Assembly (NCBI GenBank): GCA_027024205.1
Contig: JALVST010000134.1
Location: 1-64,000, forward strand
Length of the DNA: 64,000 nucleotides
Reading direction: 5' to 3'
Source of the DNA: Flavobacteriales bacterium
GTDB taxonomy: Bacteria; Bacteroidota; Bacteroidia; Flavobacteriales; Flavobacteriaceae
The notes under the pieces: model-generated
The model's input: only the letters and a program-made list of their open reading frames with translations
Database searches by the model: none
Told to the model about the DNA's origin: nothing
Made by a program: the position numbers and the translations under genes
Shown: piece after piece, positions 48,445 to 59,664 of the stretch
Layout of the letters: each line of letters starts with the position of its first letter
Position numbering within the stretch: position 1 is the stretch's first letter

Positions 48445-50430
48445 TTACAATTCCCCACGAAGTTTTTTGACCAACCATTCAATTGACAACAATATTACCA
48501 ACAAAAACAATAAATACTTATAATCTATCAATGGCGTTTCGGAAGTTTCATAACGGATGCTTGCATGAAATTCATTGGAATCTTTCAAATCTTGTATCAA
48601 TTTATTCGCTTGTCCTCGAAAATATAAAACACCGTTTGTTTGTCGGGCTAAACGGTTTAAATCCTTAACATCGGCTTGCAAATTTTGTTTTTCAATACTA
48701 AACGGTAATATGCGAAAAAATCCGTTTTTCTTCAAACTACCATCCTTATTTTTTACGGTAAACCGGTATTTACCTGCTGTCAAATCACTTATTTGCACTT
48801 GATAAAAACCATCTTTTAAAATCATTGGAAAAGTTTCCACCTGTTTGTCTTTGTATAAAATCATTTCCGGTTTGACTTGTTCATCAAAGTCCAGGTTTTT
48901 ATCAAGAAACTTGGCCGTAACAATCACAGGCATAGCTTGATAATACTGCTTTTTATAATGTAATTGCAAACGGTCATAATCTTTCTCAATACTTAAATAT
49001 TGAATAATCTGAAACAACAACCGGTCAAATGCCTCTTTTTGTCCATTGACACCTGCTTGCATAGTCCACTGCCACAAATTTTCTCCCAATAAAACCACTT
49101 GTTTTTCCACCGTATTAAAAGCCAGTAAAGGCTGCTTGGTCGTCAGCCCGTTAATTTTGCTGTAATAGGCCGTTTCGGTCGCAGAGGATAATTTTACCTG
49201 TCCATAAACATCTATTAAAGGGGGTAATTTTTCCAGATCCAATTCCGGTAATTTAAACAATGAAAATCCATCATTTTTTTGCGGAAAATAATTCTCATAA
49301 GACGTGGCCGTTTTTCTGTTAAAAAACAAATTTTGACTGTTAAGAAATGACCAATCCGTATGTTTACCGGTAATAATCCACCAAGTTTTATGCATTTTTT
49401 TTAATTGCCCAAATACAGCATTAAATTTAGAATCCGGTTGGTAAAGTATTACACTTTGATAAAAGGATATATCAAAATGGTCAGTTGTTCTTTTCAAATC
49501 AAAACGGATAAACGGATAATTTTTCAAACTCCGCTTTACCGCTGCTATGTCCGGATGAATGATATTTGATAGAATCAAAATCTTTTGAGCGTTTTTCAGT
49601 ACCTCAACATCAAAATAATAGCTGTTATTTAAATTATTTTTTTCATTTTCTAATCCGGACAAAACAACTTTATAATGATGCAAACCTGTGGTACCGGCTT
49701 TAAATTTGGTCGTGATATGAGCAGCATCATGTTTCGGGGACAAACTCAAAGCTTTATGAAATAAAACCTTGTCTTTTTCCCATATTTTCAAATGTGCTCT
49801 GACAGGTTGCTTGATATCACCCGTAATAAAAATTTCAACCGGAAAAAAATTGTCTTTATATGCATAAGAATTTGCATTTACCAAATCTATCCGCAGGTCT
49901 TGATAAGTCATAGTATCACCGAAAACAACCGGAAAAACTTTTAAACTTCCGGGTAAATGATGGCCGTAAACATAATCTTTACCAGCTGTATTTCGCCCGT
50001 CCGTTAACAATACAACCGGAGCATACTTGTCCGATCGATGCAAAAAACGCAGTCCGGATAAAGCATTGCCGATGGCTGTTTGCCGGCCGGAAAAATCCAA
50101 ACTGTCAAAACCGGCAAGTTTATCATCAAATTTAAAATAATGAATATTGTATTTATTTTCCAATCTGGATTCTTTCAACCGGCTTACAAAATCCCTTAAT
50201 GACCGGTCATCACCTTGCAATTTGATTGACAAACTATTATCAGCCAACACGTATAAATCAGGCTTTGTAATGATTTGCTTTTTGCGTTTCCATTTCGGAT
50301 TTATCAACAAAATCAAGATAATACTATAAACCAAAAACCGCCATATAAAAAGCCAAAGTGCTTTTCGTTTGTATAAATACTGAAAAGCACTCAACAACAA
50401 AGCCGCTAAAATAGCAAGTATATACAACAT
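48445..50430 (-). CDS. Membrane-anchored VWA-like domain protein (Bacteroidota conserved)
   Basis: N- and C-terminal TM segments; DLYVLADNSLSI; APVVLLTDGRNTAGK. Confidence 0.65.
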   Translation of the reverse strand: MLYILAILAALLLSAFQYLYKRKALWLFIWRFLVYSIILILLINPKWKRKKQIITKPDLYVLADNSLSIKLQGDDRSLRDFVSRLKESRLENKYNIHYFKFDDKLAGFDSLDFSGRQTAIGNALSGLRFLHRSDKYAPVVLLTDGRNTAGKDYVYGHHLPGSLKVFPVVFGDTMTYQDLRIDLVNANSYAYKDNFFPVEIFITGDIKQPVRAHLKIWEKDKVLFHKALSLSPKHDAAHITTKFKAGTTGLHHYKVVLSGLENEKNNLNNSYYFDVEVLKNAQKILILSNIIHPDIAAVKRSLKNYPFIRFDLKRTTDHFDISFYQSVILYQPDSKFNAVFGQLKKMHKTWWIITGKHTDWSFLNSQNLFFNRKTATSYENYFPQKNDGFSLFKLPELDLEKLPPLIDVYGQVKLSSATETAYYSKINGLTTKQPLLAFNTVEKQVVLLGENLWQWTMQAGVNGQKEAFDRLLFQIIQYLSIEKDYDRLQLHYKKQYYQAMPVIVTAKFLDKNLDFDEQVKPEMILYKDKQVETFPMILKDGFYQVQISDLTAGKYRFTVKNKDGSLKKNGFFRILPFSIEKQNLQADVKDLNRLARQTNGVLYFRGQANKLIQDLKDSNEFHASIRYETSETPLIDYKYLLFLLVILLSIEWLVKKLRGEL

Positions 50431-50536
50431 TTTCGGTCGGTTATCCGTTTATGAGACTCGATAATGCACATTCAAATTATATTACTGAGCTTATAAGAAG
50501 TGCGTATAATGAGCCTGTAAAAGCTTCAACTTTCAA

Positions 50537-51301
50537 CTAAATAGTCATTCCACCGTCAACTGTCAAAACCTGACCGGTAATATAACTCGACAAATCCGAA
50601 GCTAAAAACAGGCAAGCATTGGCAACATCTTCCGGGGTTCCCGTGCGTTTCAAAGGAATTTTTGCCAACCATTCATCGATAACATTTTGCGGTAATTTTT
50701 TAGTCATTTCGGTTTCTATAAATCCGGGTGCAATTGCGTTACAACGGATATTACGACTACCCAATTCTTTGGCGATAGATTTGGTAAACCCTATAATGCC
50801 GGCTTTGGAAGCCGCATAATTGGATTGACCGGCATTACCACCGGTACCGACAACCGAACTCATATTTATTATAGAACCTTTTCTGGCTTTCATCATAGGA
50901 CGAATAACCGCTTTGGTCCAATTAAAAACCGATTTTAGATTGACATTCATAATATCATCCCAATCTTTTTCACTCATTCTTAAAATCAAATTATCACGCG
51001 TAATACCGGCATTATTTATCAAGACATCTATCGAACCGAAATCTTTAACAATTTCAGTAGCTGTTTTCTGTGCAACTTCAAAATCGGAAGCGTCCGATAC
51101 ATAACCTTTGACCTTACCTCCGAATGTTTTAAGTTTTTGTTCCAAACCGGTAAAATTATCATCTATTTTACGACCGGTAAAAGCAACGTTGGCACCATAC
51201 TCGGCAAACATCAATGCGATGACACGACCGATACCACGTGCCGCCCCGGTTACAACGATATTCATACCTTTTAATCTGTTCATAACGCTTATTTTTTTCA
51301 A
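50537..51301 (-). CDS. fabG: 3-oxoacyl-[acyl-carrier-protein] reductase
   Basis: VVTGAARGIGRVIA; INNAGITRDNLILRMSEKDWDDIMNVNLKSVF; NYAASKAGIIGFTKSIAKEL. Confidence 0.93.
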   Translation of the reverse strand: MKKISVMNRLKGMNIVVTGAARGIGRVIALMFAEYGANVAFTGRKIDDNFTGLEQKLKTFGGKVKGYVSDASDFEVAQKTATEIVKDFGSIDVLINNAGITRDNLILRMSEKDWDDIMNVNLKSVFNWTKAVIRPMMKARKGSIINMSSVVGTGGNAGQSNYAASKAGIIGFTKSIAKELGSRNIRCNAIAPGFIETEMTKKLPQNVIDEWLAKIPLKRTGTPEDVANACLFLASDLSSYITGQVLTVDGGMTI

Positions 51302-51499
51302 AAATACACTTTTTTAATGAAAATTTACAAATAAAAATCCTGTTTCGGTTTTAAATTTTAAATCCGGTCAAAAAAAATCATATATAACATATTGACAGTC
51401 AATATTTGACATACTTAAAAGATAATTAATTCATTATTACCTACAAATTTTAAAAAAAAATATTAGCTTTGTTGTGTTAACTTAAAATTATTAAACATT

Positions 51500-51895
51500 A
51501 TGAAAACAAAGAATTTTTTATTACTTGTAGCAGCGGTTGTTGTTTTGTTCAATTTTAGCAGTTGCAAAAAGTACCCTGACGGCCCATCGTTTAGTTTAAG
51601 ATCTAAAACAGACCGTTTGACCGGAACTTGGAAAATTGTTGATGGAGATAACTATAATAACGACGTTGACATTACTTTTACATTCAAAAAAAACGGCGAT
51701 TTTAATTTGTAAGTTACCGATAGCAACTATAATTATGATGTTGACGGTCAATGGCGTTGGGGAGCTAAAAAAGAATCTGTTAAAATTGATTACGAAGGGC
51801 AATACGACGATGAAGAATGGATAATACTAAGACTAACCAATAAAGAATTTTGGTTTAAAGTTGAGGGAGATAAATATAAAGCCGAAAAGCAATAA
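51500..51895 (+). pseudogene. Lipocalin-like small lipoprotein interrupted by an in-frame TAA
   Basis: MKTKNFLLLVAAVVVLFNFSSCKK...TFKKNGDFNL-TAA-VTDSNYNYDVDGQWRWGAKKESVKIDYEG...EGDKYKAEKQ*, same frame both sides. Confidence 0.85.
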
Positions 51896-51925
51896 AACTT
51901 ATTCCTGAAAATCATTTTGTTACAA

Positions 51926-51957
51926 GAGGCTGTTTGACATCAAACAGTCCTTTTTTT
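51926..51957 (+). terminator. Rho-independent terminator
   Basis: aggctgtttga-cat-caaacagtccttttttt. Confidence 0.85.
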
Positions 51958-52058
51958 ATTTATAAAATAATAATGAAAGCTTTTCCGTTTGTTATAAAAT
52001 AAATTTTTTATTACGGTTAAAATTTCCGAATTTTGAAGTTTGGTAAATCCTAATTTTA

Positions 52059-54416
52059 ATGGCGAAAAAATCAACATCCAAAAAGAAAAAAAGTAGTAAA
52101 AAACCTAAATTTCAACTTAATGACCGCAATCGACTTATTGCCGGTTTAAGTTTGATATTTATCGCTTTATTGCTGGCCATTGCTATCATTTCGTATTTCT
52201 TTAACTGGAAATTCGACCAAAGTAATTTGACATTGACAGCAGCGGGCGAACCCGCCCATAATTTGATAGGAAAACTCGGAGCATATATTGGGAACCTGCT
52301 TGTTTTCAAAGGTTTTGGCATTTTTTCCTTACTTATTCCCTATGTAACCACCATGTCCGGATTGTTTCTGATAGCCAAAAAAACGGTTATCAATCATGTC
52401 AAATTGTGGTTGTGGGCACTTATATATATGTATGCCGGCGCTTTTATGCTTGCGTTAATTTTCCCGTCCAATTATTTATGGTCCGGATTGTACGGTAAAG
52501 AAATTGCCCGATTTTCGTTGATTATTTTTGGAAAATTGGGCGGTATCGTTATTATGATTTTTATTTTATTGTTGATTATCAGCATCAAATCCGGATTGGA
52601 TGCCGAAAAAATTCAGGCTTTCTTTCATCAAATTTTTTACAAAAAAGTATCTCCAAAAAATAAGGAAATCCCATCGGTAGATAATGAAGAATCAGAAAAT
52701 GATAAACCTGTTATTGAAACACAAAAAGTCGGGATAATGGATATTGATAACGATATGATTATCAAAAATCCGGTTAAAGAAGAGTCGGTAGTTGCCAATA
52801 ACGAAGATAACCCTTCCGGAAAACCTGTCATGGAGGCTAAAATGCATATTTCAGTTGCCGGCGATGAAGAAATCATTGAAAAAGCCGAACAATTAGTAGA
52901 ACAACAAGGCCCTTACGATCCGCGTATGGATTTGCCGGAATATCAATTTCCTCATTTTGACTTACTCAAAGACTATGGTGCTACCGAAATCACCTATAAC
53001 GAAAAAGAACTAAAACGCAATAAAGACAAAATTGTCAAAACCTTACTCGATTTTAAGATTAAAATTTCCAAAATAGAAGTTATCGTCGGACCGTCTGTTA
53101 CATTATATGAAATTATTCCCGAAGCCGGTATTCGTATTTCCAAAATTAAAAATTTGGAAGACGATATCGCTTTATCATTAGCAGCACTGGGTATCAGAAT
53201 TATCGCCCCAATGCCCGGAAAAGGGACGATTGGTATTGAAGTACCTAACAAAATCCGTAAAATCGTACCGATGCGTTCAGTCTTACAATCCAAACGATTT
53301 CAAGAAGCCGAGATGGAACTACCCGTAGCGATGGGAAAAACCATTACCAATGAAACTTATACTTTTGATTTGACCAAAATGCCGCATTTATTGGTTGCCG
53401 GTGCCACCGGACAAGGTAAATCCGTCGGTATCAATGCCATTTTAGCCTCATTGCTCTACAAAAAACATCCGGCCGAATTGAAATTTGTATTGGTTGATCC
53501 CAAAAAAGTCGAGTTAACTCTTTACAATAAAATCGAACGGCATTTTTTAGCCAAATTGCCAGACGAAGAAGAAGCTATCATTACGGATGTTCAAAAAGTC
53601 GTCAGAACACTGACATCTTTAACCAAAGAAATGGAAGATCGTTATGATTTACTCAAAGATGCCATGGTGCGTAACATTAAAGAATACAACGCAAAATTTA
53701 AAAAACGTTTACTTAATCCCGAAAAAGGACACCGGTATTTGCCATATATTGTTTTGGTAATTGACGAATTTGCCGATTTGATGATGACAGCCGGTAAAGA
53801 AATTGAAACACCCATTGCCAGGATTGCCCAATTGGCACGCGCTGTCGGAATTCATTTGATTGTTGCCACCCAAAGGCCGTCTGTCAACGTCATTACGGGA
53901 TTGATAAAAGCAAATTTTCCTGCCCGTATCGCCTTTGCCGTAACTTCAAAAATAGATTCCCGTACCATTTTGGATACCGGTGGGGCCGAACGTCTCATCG
54001 GTAAAGGAGATATGTTGATCTCGACCGGTAACAATCCTGTACGGCTACAATGTGCCTTTATAGATACACCGGAAGTAGAAAATCTCACGGAGTTTATCGG
54101 TTCACAACGAGGATACGCCTCAGCTTTTCCGTTACCGGAAGTGCAAGATGAAGAAAATGGCACAAATTTTGATGATAATATAGAAGATAGAGACGAGTTG
54201 TTTAAAGAAGCCGCTTATATTATTGTCAGTGCCCAACAAGGTTCGGCTTCTTTATTACAACGCAAACTTAAAATAGGTTATAACAGAGCCGGTCGTATCA
54301 TTGACCAATTGGAAGCAGCGGGTATTATCGGTCCTTTTGAAGGTAGCAAAGCCCGCAAAGTCTTGATACCCGATGTTATTGCTTTGGACGATTTTTTTAA
54401 TAACGAAAATAATTGA
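52059..54416 (+). CDS. ftsK: DNA translocase FtsK/SpoIIIE
   Basis: N-terminal TM helices; HLLVAGATGQGKSVGINAI; VDPKKVELTLYN; C-terminal gamma winged helix. Confidence 0.97.
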   Translation: MAKKSTSKKKKSSKKPKFQLNDRNRLIAGLSLIFIALLLAIAIISYFFNWKFDQSNLTLTAAGEPAHNLIGKLGAYIGNLLVFKGFGIFSLLIPYVTTMSGLFLIAKKTVINHVKLWLWALIYMYAGAFMLALIFPSNYLWSGLYGKEIARFSLIIFGKLGGIVIMIFILLLIISIKSGLDAEKIQAFFHQIFYKKVSPKNKEIPSVDNEESENDKPVIETQKVGIMDIDNDMIIKNPVKEESVVANNEDNPSGKPVMEAKMHISVAGDEEIIEKAEQLVEQQGPYDPRMDLPEYQFPHFDLLKDYGATEITYNEKELKRNKDKIVKTLLDFKIKISKIEVIVGPSVTLYEIIPEAGIRISKIKNLEDDIALSLAALGIRIIAPMPGKGTIGIEVPNKIRKIVPMRSVLQSKRFQEAEMELPVAMGKTITNETYTFDLTKMPHLLVAGATGQGKSVGINAILASLLYKKHPAELKFVLVDPKKVELTLYNKIERHFLAKLPDEEEAIITDVQKVVRTLTSLTKEMEDRYDLLKDAMVRNIKEYNAKFKKRLLNPEKGHRYLPYIVLVIDEFADLMMTAGKEIETPIARIAQLARAVGIHLIVATQRPSVNVITGLIKANFPARIAFAVTSKIDSRTILDTGGAERLIGKGDMLISTGNNPVRLQCAFIDTPEVENLTEFIGSQRGYASAFPLPEVQDEENGTNFDDNIEDRDELFKEAAYIIVSAQQGSASLLQRKLKIGYNRAGRIIDQLEAAGIIGPFEGSKARKVLIPDVIALDDFFNNENN

Positions 54417-55063
54417 AAATAATGAAACATCTTATCTATTTCTTTCTTTTAGTCGGTTTGTACACCGGAAATATAACGGCACAAGATGATCCCAGAGCTG
54501 TTAAATTGCTTAATAAAGTAACTCAAAAACTAAACAGTTACAAAAACATCTATGCTGAATTTAAATACAGTTTAATCAACAAAAAAGCCGGCGTTACCCA
54601 ACAAACCAAAGGCCATGTTACTATTCAAGGGAACAAATTTCACGCTACTTATATGGGAATTGAAGATATATTCGACGGCCAAAAACGTTACCAAATTATC
54701 CATGAAAATGAAGAAATTAATGTAACAAGCCACAGAGACGATGACGAATTTACTCCTAACAAAATTTTTAGTTTTTACAAAAAAGGTTACACAAAAAAGA
54801 TGGATATCAAACAAAATGTCAAAGGACATGTAATCCAATATGTCAAATTAATTCCCAAAAGCAGCGATTCGCCCGAAAAATATATTTTATTGGGAATAGA
54901 TATGAAAACGTATAATATCCACAATGCCATTATCATAGAAAAAAACGGCTCTATCATCAATTTGGATATCACCCGTTTTCAAACCGATAAAGTTATTCCT
55001 TCCAAATTATTCCAGTTTGATAAAAGTAAATACCCCGATTATTACATTAATAATTTGGATTAA
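54413..55063 (+). CDS. lolA: Outer-membrane lipoprotein carrier LolA-like protein
   Basis: Signal peptide; AVKLLNKVTQKLNSYKNIYAEFKYSL; overlaps ftsK. Confidence 0.75.
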   Translation: MKIMKHLIYFFLLVGLYTGNITAQDDPRAVKLLNKVTQKLNSYKNIYAEFKYSLINKKAGVTQQTKGHVTIQGNKFHATYMGIEDIFDGQKRYQIIHENEEINVTSHRDDDEFTPNKIFSFYKKGYTKKMDIKQNVKGHVIQYVKLIPKSSDSPEKYILLGIDMKTYNIHNAIIIEKNGSIINLDITRFQTDKVIPSKLFQFDKSKYPDYYINNLD

Positions 55064-55065
55064 TT

Positions 55066-56526
55066 TTGAAAATAGTTTACCGTTACATATTAATCAATTT
55101 TTTTAAAAAATTCATTCCGAGCTTTATCATAATTTACTTGATTTTCGTTATACAAACATTCTGGTTGTATTATGACGAATTGGCCGGTAAAGGATTGGGA
55201 TTATGGACTATTTTCAAATTCCTGGCCTATTATTCCCCTTTTGTCATTCTAAATGTCATACCGCTTTCCATATTACTTGGGGGCATTATGAGTTTTGGTA
55301 GTATGTCTGAAAAATCGGAATTTACGGCCATGAAATCCATGGGTATTTCACTCAAAGCCATGATGAAAGCTTTAAGCCCGATGATTATTATATTGGCAAT
55401 CGGGGCCTTTATTTTTGCCAACACCGCCCTACCCTACGGCAATTACAAATTTAGCAATCTACGTCGCAATATCAAAAAGAAAATGCCGAGTGTTGCCATT
55501 ACAGAAAGGGTTTTTAACGATTTTAAACCGGCTGGTATCAATATCCACGTTAAGAAAAAATATGGTAAAAACAACAACCGTCTGAAAGGAATCATTATCC
55601 ATCAAAAAGTAAACGGTATTCCAGACAAAGTCATAATTGCCAAAAAAGGTTTATTTAAAAGTGCACCTGGCAATCAATTGATACAACTTATTCTCTATAA
55701 CGGCACTTTTTACGAAGATATGACCCGCCAATATAAAAAAGCCAGTGACCGGAAAAAACATCCTGCCATGAAAACCGCTTTTAAAGAACATATAATCAAC
55801 ATAGATATATCGTCAATCAACAAAGTGGATTTGGAACAAACCAGTATTTCTGCCGCTCATCACATGCTCAATGTGATAGATTTAAAAAAAGAAATCTACA
55901 CACTTAAAAAAAACATTACCGAAAATAAAGAAAGTTTTACAAACGAAATTTTAAGACGAAACAAAGTTAAAAATATTTCAAACAAAAAAGTTGTTGATTT
56001 TCAACAACATAAAACGATAAATGATATTTTAAGAGATACGACACTTTATGACACCAAAGCGTTAGATTACCTATATAGTCGTGCCGTTCAAAAAGCGGAA
56101 GCTCTGGAACGTTTCAGTAAACGCAAAGCCGAATATTTTGAAAGACAAAAGCGGGTAATCAGTAAATATAAACACAGTTTTTCTGAAAAATTTACATATC
56201 CCGTAATGGTCATCATTATGTTTTTGGTAGGTATTCCCCTTGGTGCTATTATCAAAAAAGGCGGATTCGGAATTTCAGTGGTTTTGGGAATCGTTATTTT
56301 CGTAACTTACTATATTTTAAGCATGTTGGGCAAGAATGCCGCCGAAGAAGGCGCCGTTCCGCCATACCTGGGGGCATGGTTCTCTACGGTTGTATTACTC
56401 CCACTCGGTATTTATCTGACGTACAAAGCCCACACTGACAGTGAGTTTACCCGTATTTCCAACTTTATTGAACTCATTAAACAAAAAGTTAAAAATCAAT
56501 CAGTAAAAGCCCGCCAAAATCTATAA
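55066..56526 (+). CDS. LptF/LptG (YjgP/YjgQ) family permease, TTG start
   Basis: IVYRYILINFFKKFIPSFIIIYLIFVIQTFWLYYDELAGKGL; ILLGGIMSFGSMSEKSEFTAMKSMGIS. Confidence 0.92.
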   Translation: MKIVYRYILINFFKKFIPSFIIIYLIFVIQTFWLYYDELAGKGLGLWTIFKFLAYYSPFVILNVIPLSILLGGIMSFGSMSEKSEFTAMKSMGISLKAMMKALSPMIIILAIGAFIFANTALPYGNYKFSNLRRNIKKKMPSVAITERVFNDFKPAGINIHVKKKYGKNNNRLKGIIIHQKVNGIPDKVIIAKKGLFKSAPGNQLIQLILYNGTFYEDMTRQYKKASDRKKHPAMKTAFKEHIINIDISSINKVDLEQTSISAAHHMLNVIDLKKEIYTLKKNITENKESFTNEILRRNKVKNISNKKVVDFQQHKTINDILRDTTLYDTKALDYLYSRAVQKAEALERFSKRKAEYFERQKRVISKYKHSFSEKFTYPVMVIIMFLVGIPLGAIIKKGGFGISVVLGIVIFVTYYILSMLGKNAAEEGAVPPYLGAWFSTVVLLPLGIYLTYKAHTDSEFTRISNFIELIKQKVKNQSVKARQNL

Positions 56527-56550
56527 ACATTTTTTTTAAGATTTTTAATA

Positions 56551-56589
56551 AAAAACCCCGTCATAGTTTTATAAACCTGACGGTTTTTT
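56551..56589. terminator. Bidirectional terminator between convergent lptF/G-like and ftsH
   Basis: aaaaaccccgtca...tgacggtttttt. Confidence 0.75.
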
Positions 56590-56614
56590 CAAACAAAAGT
56601 CATAGAAGGATTAA

Positions 56615-58654
56615 TCAATCCATTTTGTTATCATTTTTATTATTATCACCGGTAGCTGTATTTTCATTTGCTTGTTTGCTTTCCTTTGTTTTTTCTTCCC
56701 CTTTTTTCTCATTAAAAGGTCTTTTTCCTAAGATTTCTTCCAAATCTTCTTTAAAAATCACTTCTTTTTCTAACAAGCGTTCAGCCAGTTTTATTAATTT
56801 ATCTTTATTCTTTTGCAAAAGTTTTTTGACTCTTTGATACTGTTCTTCAATAAGATTGGAAATTTCTTCATCGATAATTTCGGCAGTTTTTTCGCTGTAA
56901 GGTTTGGTAAATCCATATTCTTGACCGGACGAATCGTAATAAGTCAAATTACCGATTCTGTCATTCAGTCCGTAGATTGTAACCATAGCACGCGCTTGTT
57001 TGGTTACTTTTTCCAAATCGTTTAAGGCCCCTGTCGAAATATTCCCGAACACAACTTCTTCGGCCGCCCGTCCGGCCAATGTGGCGGCCATTTCGTCAAG
57101 CATATGTTCTTTTTCAACTAATACCCGTTCTTCGGGCAGATACCAAGCCGCTCCCAGAGATTGACCACGTGGCACAATCGTTACTTTTACCAAAGGATGT
57201 GCATGCTCCAACAGCCAACTAGCCGTTGCATGCCCGGCTTCATGATGTGCCACCCGGTTTTTCTCTTCAGGTTTGATAACTTTATTTTTCTTCTCCAATC
57301 CGCCAATAATACGGTCAACGGCATCCAAGAAATCCTGTTTATCCACCTTATCCTTATTTTTACGAGCCGCAATCAATGCAGCTTCATTACAAACATTGGC
57401 AATATCGGCCCCGGAAAATCCGGGAGTTTGTTTGGCTAAAAATTCCACATCCACATTATCTGCTAATTTTAAAGGTTTGAGATGTACTTCAAAGATTTCT
57501 TTTCGTTCGTTTAAATCGGGAAGATCTACAAAAATTTGTCTGTCAAAACGTCCGGCTCGCAACAAAGCTTTATCCAAAATATCGGCACGGTTTGTCGCCC
57601 CGATAACAATAACATTATCTTTTGAGCTGAAACCGTCCATTTCAGTAAGCAATTGATTCAAAGTATTTTCACGTTCATCATTACTACCTGTAAAATTATT
57701 TTTTCCTCTAGCCCGGCCAATAGCATCAATTTCGTCAATAAAAATAATGGAAGGTGATTTTTCTTTGGCTTTTTTAAACAAATCACGCACGCGTGAAGCC
57801 CCTACTCCTACAAACATTTCAACAAAATCAGAACCTGATAAAGAGAAAAACGGCACTTTGGCTTCACCGGCAACGGCTTTGGCTAGCAAAGTTTTTCCGG
57901 TTCCCGGGGGGCCTACCAACAAAACACCTTTGGGGATTTTGCCTCCCAATTTGGTATATTTTTTAGTGTTTTTTAAAAAATCCACTATTTCCTTCACTTC
58001 CTCTTTGGCTCCTTCCAATCCGGCTACATCCTTGAAAGTCGTTTTTTCTTTGTTTTTGGCATCATAAAGCTGTGCCCGTGATTTCCCGATACTGAAAATA
58101 CCACCGCCACCAGGTCCACTACCACCGGTTGCCCCGGACATCCGACGCATCATGTACAACCAGAAACCGATGATTAACACCCAAGGTAAGACATTTAACA
58201 AAAAACCCATAAAATAATCCGTCGTTGTTTTGAAACGGTATTCAACCGGTATGCCACGGGCTTGGGCCTTTTCCAGTTTCTCTTCAAACAACTTCAAATC
58301 TCCTATTTCAACAATATAATCCGGCTCAACGGGCGAAGAAAATAAGCCTTTGCTACGCGGTTTAACCTCATCCTTGGCTTTGTCAGTTATGTAAATATTG
58401 GCTATCTTCTTATTTTCAATCACGACTTCTTTTATTTTACCGTGATTTAACATATCTTCAAATTTGTTATAACTCAATATCTTATCATCATTTCCTGTAT
58501 TTCCCCCCATCATAACAAAGAAGATGACAAGAGAAATAGCCATATATATCCAAAAAACATTAAACTTAAAAGGCGATTTGCCGTTTTCAGAGTTTTGTGG
58601 CCTGTTTTGTTTTCCTGATTCTTTTGTATTTTTATATTTTTCTTGATTACTCAT
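56615..58654 (-). CDS. ftsH: ATP-dependent zinc metalloprotease FtsH
   Basis: [61 protein letters not shown]. Confidence 0.98.
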   Translation of the reverse strand: MSNQEKYKNTKESGKQNRPQNSENGKSPFKFNVFWIYMAISLVIFFVMMGGNTGNDDKILSYNKFEDMLNHGKIKEVVIENKKIANIYITDKAKDEVKPRSKGLFSSPVEPDYIVEIGDLKLFEEKLEKAQARGIPVEYRFKTTTDYFMGFLLNVLPWVLIIGFWLYMMRRMSGATGGSGPGGGGIFSIGKSRAQLYDAKNKEKTTFKDVAGLEGAKEEVKEIVDFLKNTKKYTKLGGKIPKGVLLVGPPGTGKTLLAKAVAGEAKVPFFSLSGSDFVEMFVGVGASRVRDLFKKAKEKSPSIIFIDEIDAIGRARGKNNFTGSNDERENTLNQLLTEMDGFSSKDNVIVIGATNRADILDKALLRAGRFDRQIFVDLPDLNERKEIFEVHLKPLKLADNVDVEFLAKQTPGFSGADIANVCNEAALIAARKNKDKVDKQDFLDAVDRIIGGLEKKNKVIKPEEKNRVAHHEAGHATASWLLEHAHPLVKVTIVPRGQSLGAAWYLPEERVLVEKEHMLDEMAATLAGRAAEEVVFGNISTGALNDLEKVTKQARAMVTIYGLNDRIGNLTYYDSSGQEYGFTKPYSEKTAEIIDEEISNLIEEQYQRVKKLLQKNKDKLIKLAERLLEKEVIFKEDLEEILGKRPFNEKKGEEKTKESKQANENTATGDNNKNDNKMD

Positions 58655-58669
58655 AAATTCGGATAGGTT

Positions 58670-59038
58670 TTACAATTCGTTTTTTAACAACATAACTTTG
58701 GCATCCCCCCAGAGTTCTTCCAAATTATAATATTCACGGACCGGTCTTTGCATAACGTGAACCACCACATCGATATAATCTATTAATATCCATTCGGCAT
58801 TGTCATCTCCTTCAACGTGCCAAGGTTTGTGTTGTAATGTTTTACCAACCGTTTTTTTAATGGAATCTGCTATGGCACTAACTTGAGTATTGGAAGTCCC
58901 GTCGGCAATGATAAAATATTCGGCTACGGCATTGTCAATATTTCTCAAATCAATAATTGTCGTATTCCGGCCTTTCACTTCTTCTATACCTTCTATAATT
59001 TTGTCAATTAAAATATCAGTTTTCTGGGTTTTTGTCAT
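58670..59038 (-). CDS. rsfS: Ribosomal silencing factor RsfS (start likely MTKTQKT)
   Basis: DLRNIDNAVAEYFIIADGTSNTQVSAIADSI; KPWHVEGDDNAEWILIDYIDVVVHVM. Confidence 0.95.
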   Translation of the reverse strand: MTKTQKTDILIDKIIEGIEEVKGRNTTIIDLRNIDNAVAEYFIIADGTSNTQVSAIADSIKKTVGKTLQHKPWHVEGDDNAEWILIDYIDVVVHVMQRPVREYYNLEELWGDAKVMLLKNEL

Positions 59039-59088
59039 ATATTCGTATTTATTACTATTTTTTTGCAAAAATAAGTTTTTTATTTCAT

Positions 59089-59664
59089 ATGAATTACATC
59101 AAATTTGATACCATAACATCAACGAATGATTTCTTAAAAAGTTATGCTGCCAATCATAAATTGAAAGATTTTTTTTATGTGACGGCCGAATATCAAACCA
59201 AAGGAAGAGGTCAGCATTCAAATAGCTGGCAATCAGAATGTTGTAAAAATGTTTTAATAAGTATTTTTCTTAAACCGGATTTGACACCCGATAGACAAAC
59301 CGAACTTAACCGGATCGTTGCTTTGAGTATTGTAAAAGTTTTGGAAAAATTTAACATACCCGCCGTGCGTATCAAACTACCAAACGACATAATGGCAGAC
59401 GGCCAAAAAATTGCCGGTATTTTGATTGAAAATAAAATAAACGGAAAAAAATGGCTTCAAAGCATTATAGGTATCGGATTAAATGTCAATCAAACCAATT
59501 TTGTAAATTTGCCTACGGCTATTTCAATGAAAAATCTGACAGGTCAAACTTTTGATAGAGATAAGATAATACAACTGTTAATGGCACATTTACAATTTTA
59601 TTTACAGGAGTCACCGGAAAAACTGAAAAATGAATTTGATAAACTGTTGATAAACAACAACTAA
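59089..59664 (+). CDS. birA: Biotin-[acetyl-CoA-carboxylase] ligase
   Basis: ITSTNDFLKSY; AEYQTKGRGQHSNSWQSE; KLPNDIMADGQKIAGILIEN. Confidence 0.93.
   Translation: MNYIKFDTITSTNDFLKSYAANHKLKDFFYVTAEYQTKGRGQHSNSWQSECCKNVLISIFLKPDLTPDRQTELNRIVALSIVKVLEKFNIPAVRIKLPNDIMADGQKIAGILIENKINGKKWLQSIIGIGLNVNQTNFVNLPTAISMKNLTGQTFDRDKIIQLLMAHLQFYLQESPEKLKNEFDKLLINNN

Noticed and set aside
57161-58067. Plus-strand ORFs opposite ftsH (92-127 aa)
   Set aside because: Antisense shadow ORFs of a highly conserved gene.
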